Assembly: GCA_964460985.1 (NCBI GenBank)
Contig: CAYWQX010000007.1
Location: 20,949 to 84,948 of the forward strand
Length of the DNA stretch: 64,000 nucleotides
DNA from: CAZABG01 sp964460985
GTDB taxonomy: Bacteria; Chlamydiota; Chlamydiia; Chlamydiales; Parachlamydiaceae
Direction of reading: 5' to 3'
Below the pieces are notes generated by a model. That model saw only the letters and a program-made list of their open reading frames with translations. It was not told where the DNA came from and did no database searches. This document shows, in pieces, positions 44,474-53,079 of this stretch (the first letter of the stretch is position 1; the number at the start of each line of letters is the position of its first letter). The translations under genes and the position numbers were made by a program.

Positions 44474-45265
44474 TTGGAACATATGGGCATTACTGCTTTA
44501 ACCGGATTATCACTTTTGGGAGGATCCCTTTTAGTCGGAAGCTCTGCCGTCTTGTCTCCTGTTATCACAGGAATCGCAAGCGCCATTTTTTCAGGCATGG
44601 AAGAAGAGGGAAAAATTGCCTACGGGAGAGGCAAACAACTCACTCTTCTTTTAGCATGCGTACTTATTATTGCAGTAACCGTCATTCCTTTTTTCATTCT
44701 ACCGATCGGATGGGCTTTCCTTTTTGCTGTTCCTACCTTGCTTACCGCAATTGGAATCCCTTACTTACTTGAAAGCAGGCCCACCTATTTGATGACCGCA
44801 AAAGAAAATTTAAGCGAGATTAGCAAACTCTATAGCAAACTCTTTCCTCAGCAAATTTCCGGAAATTGGAAATGCTTTGATATGGAGAAGGAGCACTCTT
44901 TTGCTTATTTTAGAAGATCTCCGTTTGTATTCATTGAAAAGCCTTACGAATTATTTGAGGGTAGATACGATGTATATCAAGAAGTAAGCCGGTATAATAT
45001 TCCCTACAACCGTGTTTCGGGTCTAGCCGTAGTGATTTTATCGCCTTATAAAAAAGAAGATCCTCGGTTCGACGAGGCTGAAACGGATGCGTATATTTAC
45101 TGGGATCTTGCCCACAGAGGGTTGCAGCAGTCCCATGCCGGGTATAAAGCCAAATGCTGTAAAATAATCTATGTCGCGAATAACCAGCTAAGCTTAACTC
45201 GTGAGCAAATAAAAGATTTGCAGGATGTTTTGAATACTGCCCCTCATCCGCTTACTTTTTTCTAG
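44474..45265 (+). CDS. Inc-like bilobed hydrophobic membrane protein D
   Basis: The protein has 263 residues. The N-terminus has a hydrophobic Gly/Leu-rich stretch (about 3-40, TALTGLSLLGGSLLVGSSAVL) and a linker (EEEGKIAYGRGKQ). A second hairpin (about 56-97) follows, and then a ~160-residue soluble C-terminal domain different from that of A-C. The tail contains SRYNIPYNRVSGLAVVILSP near 174 and AKCCKIIYVANNQL near 228, looking like an alpha/beta fold with Tyr and Cys patches. No known catalytic motif recognised. The C-terminal domain is the part most likely to tell its function. Followed directly by the repeat array. Confidence 0.67.
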   Translation: MEHMGITALTGLSLLGGSLLVGSSAVLSPVITGIASAIFSGMEEEGKIAYGRGKQLTLLLACVLIIAVTVIPFFILPIGWAFLFAVPTLLTAIGIPYLLESRPTYLMTAKENLSEISKLYSKLFPQQISGNWKCFDMEKEHSFAYFRRSPFVFIEKPYELFEGRYDVYQEVSRYNIPYNRVSGLAVVILSPYKKEDPRFDEAETDAYIYWDLAHRGLQQSHAGYKAKCCKIIYVANNQLSLTREQIKDLQDVLNTAPHPLTFF

Positions 45266-45289
45266 GTTTTGGCCTACCCCTTCTCCTGC

Positions 45290-45890
45290 CGCTAAACCCC
45301 TGCGCTTGCCCGCTTCCCTGGAAACTCTCGGAAGTACCTATTCTGCTGCTAAACCCCTTGCGCTAGCACCTTAAAACCCTCGGAAGTACCGTTCGCTTGT
45401 CGCTTGCCGCTAACCCATGCGCTTGCCCGTGCCCATGCCCGCTTCCCTGGAAACTCTCGGAAGTACCTATTCTGCCGCTAAACCCCTCGCGCTAGCACCT
45501 TAAAACCCTCGGAAGTACCTCTTAGAAAAATTGTCCTTCACTTATTTTAAATGCCACAAGGCGAAATCATTTAAGAATGTCACCTATGTGCTTGGGTTAA
45601 ATGTAACCTATGTGATTGGGTTATACCCAGGAAAAGGAGCAAGCGCACGGGCAAGCGCACGGGAAAGCGACAGGCGAAGGGTACTTCCGAGAGTTTTAAG
45701 GTGCTAGCGCAAGGGAAGCTGCAAGCAGGAGAATAGGTACTTCCGAGAGTTTCCAGGGAAGCGGGCAAGGGCATGGGCACGGGCAAGCGCACGGGAAAGC
45801 GACAGGCGAAGGGTACTTCCGAGAGTTTCCAGGTGCTAGCGCGAGGGGTTAGCGGCAGGCGAAGGGTACTGCCGAGAGTTTCCAGGGAAG
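45290..45890. repeat. Mirror-symmetrical array of GGAAGTACC / GGTACTTCC repeats
   Basis: About 600 bp, GC-richer than its flanks, with no credible gene. The left arm has four copies of a CTCGGAAGTACC core ending at 45338, 45390, 45467 and 45519 (steps 52, 77, 52). The right arm has four reverse-complement copies starting at 45680, 45736, 45812 and 45865 (steps 56, 76, 53; the last has one change). Between cores lie shared GCTAGC-containing and CCCTGGAAACTCTC segments. A 52-bp stretch is repeated identically at 45645-45696 and 45777-45828. The centre, ~45520-45640, is unique and holds a tandem 24-bp repeat. It could be paired ends of a mobile or MITE-like element, or a structured locus. Confidence 0.9.
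45576..45623. repeat. Two tandem 24-bp repeats at the centre of the palindrome
   Basis: Units 45576-45599 and 45600-45623 match at 22 of 24 positions (core CTATGTGCTTGGGTTA vs CTATGTGATTGGGTTA, with AATGTCAC vs AATGTAAC). Sequences of this kind resemble terminal repeats of some IS481/IS21-type elements. I see no transposase, so at most a remnant. Confidence 0.6.
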
Positions 45891-45908
45891 AGGGCCAAAA
45901 AACAGCAC

Positions 45909-45938
45909 TTGGCTCTTAGGAGGCATTTTTGCTATACT
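45909..45938 (+). promoter_or_regulatory. Promoter of gltX
   Basis: TTGGCT (45909-45914), 18 bp spacer, TATACT (45933-45938), ~27 bp before the gltX ATG. The upstream repeat array ends ~20 bp before the -35. Confidence 0.72.
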
Positions 45939-45965
45939 CTAGAGACAAATTCAAGGAAATTTAGT

Positions 45966-47477
45966 ATGACTGTGCGCGTTCGCATTGCACCCTCCCCTAC
46001 CGGCGATCCCCACGTGGGAACCGCTTATATGGCTTTATTCAATCTCATTTTTGCGAAAAGACATGGCGGAAAGTTTATTTTAAGAATCGAGGACACCGAT
46101 CAAAGCAGAAGCCGTCCCGAATACGAAGAAAATATTTATAAGGCTCTAAAATGGTGCGGCCTTCAGTGGGATGAAGGGCCGGATGTCGGAGGCCCTTATG
46201 GCCCTTACCGCCAATCGGAAAGATTTCCCATGTATAAACAATATGCGGAAGAGCTTGTTTCTAAAGGAAAAGCTTATAAATGCTTTTGTACTGCCGAAGA
46301 GCTGGACGAGATGCGCGAGCTTCAGTCTAAAACCGGAACCAGGCTAGGCTACGATAGAAGATGCCGCAACTTAAACGAAAAAGAAATTTCTGAAAGAGAG
46401 GCCAAAGGACTTCCGTTCGTTATTCGCTTAAAAATGCCTCTTACTGGAGAGTGTGTTTACGAAGACAAAATTAAGGGAAGAATCACCTGCCCCTGGGCCG
46501 ATATTGATGACCAGGTTTTGTTGAAATCAGATGGCTTTCCAACTTATCATTTAGCGAACGTCGTTGATGATCACTTAATGGAGATTACCCATGTGATTCG
46601 CGGAGACGAGTGGATGAGCTCAACTCCCAAACACGTCTATCTCTATGAAGCATTCGGATGGACCCCTCCTACCTTTATGCACATGCCTCTTCTTCTTGGA
46701 CGAGATGGCAAAAAACTATCCAAACGAAAGAATCCAACCTCGATCTTCTTCTACAGAGATTCAGGCTTTTTGCCCGAGGCGTTCCTCAATTTCTTGACCT
46801 TGATGGGCTATTCAATGCCGAATGACCAAGAGATTTATCCTTTAGAACAGATCATTAAAGAGTTTGATGATAAGAGGATTGGCGTTTCAGGGGCTGTTTT
46901 TGATGTGACTAAGCTTGAGTGGATCAATCAGCAATACCTTATTAAAAATATCCCTCAAGAAGATCTCTGGGATAGAATTAAAAAGTGGACTTTCAACGAT
47001 GAATTTATGCACAAGTTGATGCCGCTCATTCACTCAAGGATCAAAACGTTCGGTGAATTTATTGAGCTTACCGACTTTTTATTTATCAACCACTTGAAGT
47101 ATACCCCAGAGCTTTTCGATATCAAAAACATCACACCGGAAGTCAAAGCGTTTATCCTTCAGTGCCATATCTGGCATATGGATGCCGCGGAAGACTGGAG
47201 CAAAACAGGCTTGAGTGAAGCCTCCCGCCATATTGCCGAAGTGTTCGGAGTCAATTATAAAAAAGTGGTGATTCCCCTCTTGTTTGCCACGTTTATGGGT
47301 AAATTGCAGGGACCTCCTTTGTTCGATTCGGTAGATCTGCTTGGAAAAGACCGCACTCGCGCAAGGCTGTTGCAGGCGATTGACTATTTAGGCGGAATTT
47401 CCAATAAGAAAATGGACACTCTTAAAAAGGGTTGGGAGAAAAAAGACTTGAAGGAAGTCGCTATTAAAACGGAGTAA
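45966..47477 (+). CDS. gltX: Glutamyl-tRNA synthetase
   Basis: This cytosolic class I synthetase charges tRNA-Glu (and in many bacteria also tRNA-Gln, later amidated). It has 503 residues from the ATG at 45966; an earlier in-frame start at 45909 overlaps the promoter and I reject it. The HIGH motif region reads PSPTGDPHVGTAYMALF near 10-26 and the KMSKS counterpart KKLSKRKNPTS near 255. The C-terminal anticodon-binding cage ends the protein. A chlamydial-type gene located beside the euo/tsp region as in C. trachomatis (CT445). Confidence 0.97.
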   Translation: MTVRVRIAPSPTGDPHVGTAYMALFNLIFAKRHGGKFILRIEDTDQSRSRPEYEENIYKALKWCGLQWDEGPDVGGPYGPYRQSERFPMYKQYAEELVSKGKAYKCFCTAEELDEMRELQSKTGTRLGYDRRCRNLNEKEISEREAKGLPFVIRLKMPLTGECVYEDKIKGRITCPWADIDDQVLLKSDGFPTYHLANVVDDHLMEITHVIRGDEWMSSTPKHVYLYEAFGWTPPTFMHMPLLLGRDGKKLSKRKNPTSIFFYRDSGFLPEAFLNFLTLMGYSMPNDQEIYPLEQIIKEFDDKRIGVSGAVFDVTKLEWINQQYLIKNIPQEDLWDRIKKWTFNDEFMHKLMPLIHSRIKTFGEFIELTDFLFINHLKYTPELFDIKNITPEVKAFILQCHIWHMDAAEDWSKTGLSEASRHIAEVFGVNYKKVVIPLLFATFMGKLQGPPLFDSVDLLGKDRTRARLLQAIDYLGGISNKKMDTLKKGWEKKDLKEVAIKTE

Positions 47478-47480
47478 TTT

Positions 47481-48491
47481 ATGCCATCTGAACTGCAAAT
47501 CGGTTTAATTATAGGGCTTGCCCTCTTTGTCCATCTTTTTTTAAGCCGTATCGTTCAGATTGTAAAAACCCGGCTTAAAGGGCATCCCATTCAAGAGGCT
47601 TGCTTAGAGGCTTTAGAAAAGCCTCTTCCCCTCTTCATATGGCTAGTTGCCCTTGTTTTCAGTTTAAACGCGGTCACTTTTCATTTTTTCGACCATCCTC
47701 TTATCCCTGAAAGTACGATGTGGTTAAAAGCGGCTTTCTGGCTCTTTGCCGCCTGGTTTTTGTTTCGATGGAAAAGTAGAGCTCTTAAGCGCTATCCCTT
47801 CCAGGAAAAGACTTCCCGTGACCTTTTAGATAAGACGCTCACGGTCTTTATCCTTTTTATAACCATTATTTCGATCCTCGATGTAACCGGCCAGAGCATG
47901 GCCACTCTAATTGCCTTCGGGGGGGTCTCAGGGCTTGCTATCGCATTTGCGTCCCAGCAGGTTATTGCGAACTTCTTCGGCGGCCTTATGATTTATCTCA
48001 CTAGGCCCTTTACGATTGGCGACTGGGTTAAACTTCCCGAAAAAGACGTTGAAGGGCATGTGGAAGAGATCGGCTGGTATATGACTTTGATCAGAACGCT
48101 TGATAAAAGGCCCATCTATGTCCCTAACTCCTCCTTTTCAAGCCTTCTCGTCATGACCCCTTCTAGAATGAGTCACCGAGAAATACTCGAGATCATCGGC
48201 ATAAGGTATGAAGATTTGGAGAATTTGCCGGCCATTCTTAAAGATATACGTGATTATCTTGCTGATAATCCAAAAGTAGATAAAAAAGAAAAGATTATAT
48301 GCCATCTCGATAACTATGGAAGCTCTTCGATAGACATTAAACTCCAATGCTATACTTTGGAGACAGAAAGCCGTCCCTTCCATGACTTGAAACAAGATAT
48401 TCTGTTTGAAATTGTTCGGATCTTGAAAAAGCACAAAGCCGAAATGGCCTACCCGACCCAAGTGGTTCATCTTAAGAAAGAGCATGATTAG
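47481..48491 (+). CDS. MscS-family mechanosensitive channel
   Basis: This small-conductance channel relieves osmotic pressure across the inner membrane. The 336 residues have about four to five hydrophobic helices up to ~170. The pore/beta-domain signature is GVSGLAIAFASQQVIANFF near 148-166, followed by LTRPFTIGDWVKLP near 173. A soluble C-terminal vestibule follows. The ATG is four bases after gltX. The next small gene overlaps its end by eight bases, so these may form a small operon. Confidence 0.92.
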   Translation: MPSELQIGLIIGLALFVHLFLSRIVQIVKTRLKGHPIQEACLEALEKPLPLFIWLVALVFSLNAVTFHFFDHPLIPESTMWLKAAFWLFAAWFLFRWKSRALKRYPFQEKTSRDLLDKTLTVFILFITIISILDVTGQSMATLIAFGGVSGLAIAFASQQVIANFFGGLMIYLTRPFTIGDWVKLPEKDVEGHVEEIGWYMTLIRTLDKRPIYVPNSSFSSLLVMTPSRMSHREILEIIGIRYEDLENLPAILKDIRDYLADNPKVDKKEKIICHLDNYGSSSIDIKLQCYTLETESRPFHDLKQDILFEIVRILKKHKAEMAYPTQVVHLKKEHD

Positions 48492-48843
48492 TCTAATCGA
48501 TTTTTATGCCGAAGCGCCTCAGGCCTATTTTTTCTCAGCCGGGGCTTGTCTGATTACTCTTGTAGCTTTAACTGTTTTTTCAAATCCTATTGGCTTTGCC
48601 GCAGTTGTTATTACAGGCGCTATTTTTACAGTGCTTCCCTTAATGCTCGTTTTAAGGACCAGACGGATCGCGAAGGAGGCACTGAGAGAAGCCGAGCTTA
48701 AAAGGCTCGATCTAAGATCTCATGACGCCTCTTTTCCTGAAGATCATGAAAAGTATGATAAGTATATGAAACTGCGCTCACGCCTGTGGGATACGGGCTA
48801 TCCTCTAGAAGAAACCCTGGAAAAAATTCGAAAGCTTTACTAA
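48484..48843 (+). CDS. Small membrane protein with two helices
   Basis: This 119-residue protein has two hydrophobic segments (~14-32 and ~38-58) and a charged helical tail (RIAKEALREAELKRLD near 61), ending with a predicted amphipathic helix. It overlaps mscS by eight bases, so it is likely translated with it. No known family recognised. It may modulate the channel or be an Inc-type bilobed protein, as its first 60 residues are a hairpin; neither is shown. Confidence 0.6.
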   Translation: MISLIDFYAEAPQAYFFSAGACLITLVALTVFSNPIGFAAVVITGAIFTVLPLMLVLRTRRIAKEALREAELKRLDLRSHDASFPEDHEKYDKYMKLRSRLWDTGYPLEETLEKIRKLY

Positions 48844-48874
48844 TGATATATTCTAAGGTAATCTCTTCATTATT

Positions 48875-49372
48875 ATGAATCTGCCGAATTTCATCTCTTT
48901 AATTCGAATCCCCCTCGCGCTCCTTTTTATCATTCCCTCGGTTCCTCTTCGTCTTTTCTCGCTTACGCTTGCACTTCTTTCAGATGGATTAGATGGTTAT
49001 CTCGCGAGAAAATATCATCTGCAGACACCTCTTGGAAAAACGATTGATCCTTTAAGCGATAAATTCTTTGTTGTAGTAGCGCTTACAACTCTCTTCTTTG
49101 AAAGTAAAATCACCCCTTTCGAAATAACCGCTTTTTTGACACGTGACCTGTCGCTCATTTTATTCGCCCTTTATCTTTACGCCACAGGAAGGTGGGGAAC
49201 CTTTCGTTTTCGTTCCATTATATCAGGCAAGTTGATGACCTTGCTTCAATTCGTAACGCTCACTTTACTTGTGGTAGGGATTGAGCCATCCCCGATTTTC
49301 TATGCTCTCTTTATTATTTTGGGAATATCGGCGCTTGGAGAATTATACTTTACAAGACATCACGAAGCATAA
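48875..49372 (+). CDS. pgsA: CDP-alcohol phosphatidyltransferase, probable PgsA
   Basis: It makes phosphatidylglycerophosphate from CDP-diacylglycerol and glycerol 3-phosphate in the inner membrane. The 165-residue protein has several helices and a complete active-site motif, D-G-x2-D-G-Y-L-A-R-x8-G-x3-D-x3-D, near 37-62. The substrate could in principle be another alcohol, but the size and simplicity fit PgsA. It is 31 bp downstream of the small membrane gene. Confidence 0.87.
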   Translation: MNLPNFISLIRIPLALLFIIPSVPLRLFSLTLALLSDGLDGYLARKYHLQTPLGKTIDPLSDKFFVVVALTTLFFESKITPFEITAFLTRDLSLILFALYLYATGRWGTFRFRSIISGKLMTLLQFVTLTLLVVGIEPSPIFYALFIILGISALGELYFTRHHEA

Positions 49373-49427
49373 AAATACGTAAGAACTCGCATCTTTTTAT
49401 CTGTTGTTACCGATTTAATGAATCCCT

Positions 49428-49754
49428 TCAATAGGAAGGTGGTTTTGTTGGATTCACGTCAAGGGGTCGAGGAAAATAGGCTGAACATTTAGCCGAATGC
49501 GTTTTAGAAAAACAAAGCGCAATCGTTCCGACTAAAGTAAAAATGAGGAATAAAGGAAATAAAACAGCTGAAACCAAAAGAGTGATGACTTTTTCGGTGA
49601 GGGTTGTCTTATAGACCCTGGAGTGATCTACATTAACTTTCTGTCCCGCGATAAATCTTAAAGGCGCTAAGAAGACATCACTTGTCGACTCAGCTTTATC
49701 TCTTTGATTGAAGGGATGCGCGGAGCCTCGATAAAATTGTGTCAACGCGTGCAT
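49428..49754 (-). CDS. Small hydrophobic protein downstream of the Ntt pair
   Basis: This 108-residue protein is not recognised. Residues ~52-80 are one long hydrophobic segment (VITLLVSAVLFPLFLIFTLV) flanked by basic residues; a tight hairpin is possible. It starts 13 bp downstream of the ntt gene stop with an AAAGGAA site, so it is probably co-transcribed. The Inc-like topology is weak, as the hydrophobic part is short. Confidence 0.55.
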   Translation of the reverse strand: MHALTQFYRGSAHPFNQRDKAESTSDVFLAPLRFIAGQKVNVDHSRVYKTTLTEKVITLLVSAVLFPLFLIFTLVGTIALCFSKTHSAKCSAYFPRPLDVNPTKPPSY

Positions 49755-49767
49755 ACGAGTTCCTTTA

Positions 49768-51288
49768 TCATGCTTGCACAGCCTCAGGCTCTTTCACTGG
49801 CGCCGTTAGTTCATTAAACTGGCCCCCTAGCGACTTCACCGCGAAAATCCAGAAAATAATCGCCGCAAATAACAGGGCCGCGACATAGGGAGAGGAGGCG
49901 TTAATCGTCACAAAGAACATTAAGAGCGATTGGTGAATCAAAGAGCCGCCCGATTTTCCGAGCCTGGATCCTACGCCATCAATTGCGGCTTTACCTTTCA
50001 GTTTGCACTCATGGGAGAGAGGAATGTAGGCCATCTCTTTCGTCGCATCAAACACAGAGTATTTAGCCGCTTTGGATAAGCAGTTTTGGGCGCCTCCAAA
50101 GAGGACCGCAATAGCAAGCGGGGTCGCTCCAGCAAACACAAAGAAAGCATCTCCAAAGGAGTGATTAAAGAAGAGGAAGAAAAAGAACCCGGCAGAAGTC
50201 ACAAACATCACAAGCGGAGTAATCATAGCTGTAAAGGTCCAGCCAAAACGGTTCAAGATCTTCGTCATAAGGATCGCCATCACCGTCGACAAAATCGCCG
50301 TCATGGTCATCAGGTTGTTCATGTAAGTGTTATAATCAGTCGGGTTCGGAAAGAGGTTTCTAAGCTGATCTTTCCACACGACTTCTACTAAGTTGATCAC
50401 GAGGTTGTAAGCCACCACAATGACTGCGATGCAGGCCAAATATTTAGAATTAGAAACGTAGGCAAACGATTCTCTGAAAGAGAGAGATTTTTTCTTAACC
50501 TCCGGCTTAGGCTCACTAGTTGCCGTATGCAGATCTTTATATTCTCTTCCGGTGAGGACGTATCGATTTGTCAAAAAGAAGGCAATCATCGCGAAAGCGC
50601 CTGAGACGAGCAAGAGCAGTACGAGGGAAGAGAGGGTGCTATCCCAAGCATTCGTGGAAGAAGCGTGTCCGCGGCTCACAAAGTTTGAAACTTGGCTCGC
50701 GGTAATAGTCGAGAGGTTCAACCACATCGGGAAGACCGAATAAAAGCGCTTGGCTTCATGCAATTTGGTGACTTCGTTGGCAAATCCCCAGAAAAGGACC
50801 GACAACACCATCGAACCCCACAGCTCGCTCATCACATAAAAGGCCGTAAGAGTCCAATTGCGGTACATGTCAACAAGTCCCTGCAGCCCTTCGGGTAGTA
50901 TATGGTGCAACCAAACTGCAGACTCTACAGGAGTCAAAAGCTCGCGATTGGGATAGAGAACATAGGCAAATAGGCCAAATCCTGCCAAAAAGAGCGAAAT
51001 AATGATATAAAAGACATTTTCTTGCGAAAAGCGATTGCAGAGCTTGGTATATAATATGGTTAAAAGAACTGCCGAAGGAAGCATTACCCATACTTTAATG
51101 AATGGAATCACTTGGGCGCCGGAGGCTGTTACGACGAGCGTGTCTTTCACGTTTCGAACGATCGAATAGTTAAAGCAGATAAAAAACATGATGAAAATCA
51201 TGGGGATGATTTTCTTCAACTCGTAGTTATAGATGGGCCAGAAAAAAGAACGAAGGGCGCCAAACTGGGGATCAACTGTCGATGACAT
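49768..51288 (-). CDS. Ntt-family nucleotide transporter (second copy)
   Basis: The 506-residue inner-membrane protein is homologous to Npt1, with ~12 helices. It has FNYSIVRNVKDTLVV (near 39), FWGFANEVTKLHEAKRFYSVF near 165, and KEMAYIPLSHECKLKGKAAID near 409. Compared with Npt1, an R-D-T-K motif becomes R-N-V-K and Leu-Asp-Gln becomes Leu-Ser-His. These could alter specificity. Other chlamydial Ntts import other nucleotides (e.g. GTP, UTP, or all four with protons), which may apply here but is inference. It starts with an AAGGACT site, 75 bp downstream of the third ntt. Confidence 0.9.
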   Translation of the reverse strand: MSSTVDPQFGALRSFFWPIYNYELKKIIPMIFIMFFICFNYSIVRNVKDTLVVTASGAQVIPFIKVWVMLPSAVLLTILYTKLCNRFSQENVFYIIISLFLAGFGLFAYVLYPNRELLTPVESAVWLHHILPEGLQGLVDMYRNWTLTAFYVMSELWGSMVLSVLFWGFANEVTKLHEAKRFYSVFPMWLNLSTITASQVSNFVSRGHASSTNAWDSTLSSLVLLLLVSGAFAMIAFFLTNRYVLTGREYKDLHTATSEPKPEVKKKSLSFRESFAYVSNSKYLACIAVIVVAYNLVINLVEVVWKDQLRNLFPNPTDYNTYMNNLMTMTAILSTVMAILMTKILNRFGWTFTAMITPLVMFVTSAGFFFFLFFNHSFGDAFFVFAGATPLAIAVLFGGAQNCLSKAAKYSVFDATKEMAYIPLSHECKLKGKAAIDGVGSRLGKSGGSLIHQSLLMFFVTINASSPYVAALLFAAIIFWIFAVKSLGGQFNELTAPVKEPEAVQA

Positions 51289-51363
51289 TGAAAAGTCCTT
51301 CTAAAAGTAATATGATAGAGGAATTCAAATTAAGAATCAATTCAAATTAACTCTAATTTAAAA

Positions 51364-52911
51364 CTATATAGTTTGAGTTTCGACTTCTTCGGCTTTCCTT
51401 ACTTCTCCCTGGGTCAAGGCATTAAACTGCCGGCCCAAAGACCAAGTTGCGCCAATCCAGATGGTTATGGCTGCGAATAAGAAGCCTGCCACGTAAGGGG
51501 CGGACGCCGAAATCGTCGCGAAAGTTAAAAGAAGGGTTTGATGGATGACTGATCCTCCCGACTTACCCAGTCTAGAGCCCACTCCATCGATCGCCGCCTT
51601 TCCTTTTAATTTAAGCTCGGAAGAGAGTGGAATAAAGGCCATCTCTTTGGTGGCATCGAAAACAGAGTACTTAGCCGCTCTACTCATCACGTTCTGGGCA
51701 GAACCAAAGAAGACCGCAATCGATAAGGCAGAAGCTCCAATATAACTTAAACTGCTTAAAGACATGGTATCTTGCATGAACAGGAATCCGAAGAAGCCAA
51801 CAGAGGTAATAAAGAGAACCGCAGGGGTCAGCATCGCTGTGAATCTCCAACCATATTTACGGATAGCATTCCCTGAGATAATCATAGCGGAAAGGGTCGC
51901 AAGAACAGAGGTGAAAAAGGTAATTTTCCCCATGTACATATTGTAGTCTTGCGGAAGAGGATAAAGAGCCTTGACTTCATGCTTCCAGACCACTTCAACC
52001 AAGTTAATCACTAAATTGTAAGAAATCACAATCAGAGCAATCATCATGAGATAAGGCGTTTTAAATAAGATCGAGAAGTTTTCCCTCATAGACAACTTCC
52101 CTTTCACCTCTTTTTCTTCTTTCGCCTCGCTAGGATCATAATACTCGGGATCGTTCAACACATTAAGGTGCATCCAGCGAAAAAGATAGATGGCGACACC
52201 GCCCGCTAAAACAACTAATAAAATTTGAGAAATCATCGACTGCTCCCAAGCATCATTGCCGAAAGGGATCGAAGGATTGAACTGGTGGAGGCATACAAGA
52301 TAAGACAAAGCGCCAGCAGCAGCTCCCGAAATGTTGGCTCCCACGCCAAAAAGGCCGTAGAATCTTTTGGCTTCACCGATCTTTGTCACCTGATTCGCAA
52401 AACCCCAGAACAAAACGGAGAGGATAATCGGACTCCACAATTCGCTCATCACGTAAAAGCTTGTAAAAAGCCAGTATCTGATCATCGAAATAAAGCCTTT
52501 AAAACCTATCGGAAGCGATTTTTCAAGAGAGTCGGCAAAAGCATTGGCATGAAGGGCTTCTCGATGAGGATAGGCAAAGAAAGCAAATACGATAAAGTAG
52601 GCTAAAAAAATTCCCATCATCACGTAGAAGACAGTCTCGAATTTATAGCGATTGGAAAGGCGGGTAAAAATCCATGTCATGAGGATCGCTCCAGGAAACA
52701 TGACCCACACCTTGATAAAGGGGATAACTTCGGCTCCGGACGATTTTGCCGTCACTACAAGAGCATCTTTCATGGTTCTCAATACGTTGTAATCAAAGAA
52801 AATTAAAAAAAACAGAATGAACATCGGCAAAAACTTCTTCATCTCAAAGCGGTGGACAGGCCACAAAAACGCCCTGAGCTTACTAAATTCAGGCTGATGA
52901 GCTTCCGTCAT
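51364..52911 (-). CDS. Ntt-family nucleotide transporter (third copy)
   Basis: The 515-residue protein is a tandem paralogue of the gene at 49768. It shares FNQVTKIGEAKRFYGLFGVGANISG-like and KEMAFIPLSSELKLKGKAAID-type motifs (both near their usual positions). The N-terminal FDYNVLRTMKDALVV replaces the RDTKDT of Npt1. The two-gene tandem presumably arose by duplication and then diverged. It is likely first of the operon (ntt-ntt-small protein). Substrate not determinable from sequence. Confidence 0.9.
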   Translation of the reverse strand: MTEAHQPEFSKLRAFLWPVHRFEMKKFLPMFILFFLIFFDYNVLRTMKDALVVTAKSSGAEVIPFIKVWVMFPGAILMTWIFTRLSNRYKFETVFYVMMGIFLAYFIVFAFFAYPHREALHANAFADSLEKSLPIGFKGFISMIRYWLFTSFYVMSELWSPIILSVLFWGFANQVTKIGEAKRFYGLFGVGANISGAAAGALSYLVCLHQFNPSIPFGNDAWEQSMISQILLVVLAGGVAIYLFRWMHLNVLNDPEYYDPSEAKEEKEVKGKLSMRENFSILFKTPYLMMIALIVISYNLVINLVEVVWKHEVKALYPLPQDYNMYMGKITFFTSVLATLSAMIISGNAIRKYGWRFTAMLTPAVLFITSVGFFGFLFMQDTMSLSSLSYIGASALSIAVFFGSAQNVMSRAAKYSVFDATKEMAFIPLSSELKLKGKAAIDGVGSRLGKSGGSVIHQTLLLTFATISASAPYVAGFLFAAITIWIGATWSLGRQFNALTQGEVRKAEEVETQTI

Positions 52912-53079
52912 ATTGATCCCTTGATGTTGAGAATACTTTAAAATGGGGGGAGCGTAACAAGTAATTATGTGATGAGCTTTTAGTTTTGCGTCTAAAGTAC
53001 ATAATTTTTTATAAAGATACTAAATTTATACCCTAAAATCCCTTTCTAAGCAAGCTAAATAGAATCTTTGGCTAAAAAA

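Noticed and set aside
41807..45265. Cassette as a toxin-antitoxin or phage lysis (holin) module
   Set aside because: All four proteins have large soluble tails and two hairpins; no small antitoxin-like partner, endolysin or phage gene is near.
45580..45792. 70-codon ORF on the minus strand in the GGTACTTCC array
   Set aside because: Low-complexity Pro/Leu/Arg translation of the repeat units, without RBS or recognisable domain.
45290..45890. CRISPR-like array
   Set aside because: Cores lie in two inverted arms, spacing alternates 52-56 and 76-77 bp, and intervening segments are themselves repeated. No cas genes are near.
45909..45965. Upstream extension of gltX
   Set aside because: It overlaps the promoter TTGGCT-18-TATACT; the conserved protein starts at the ATG at 45966.
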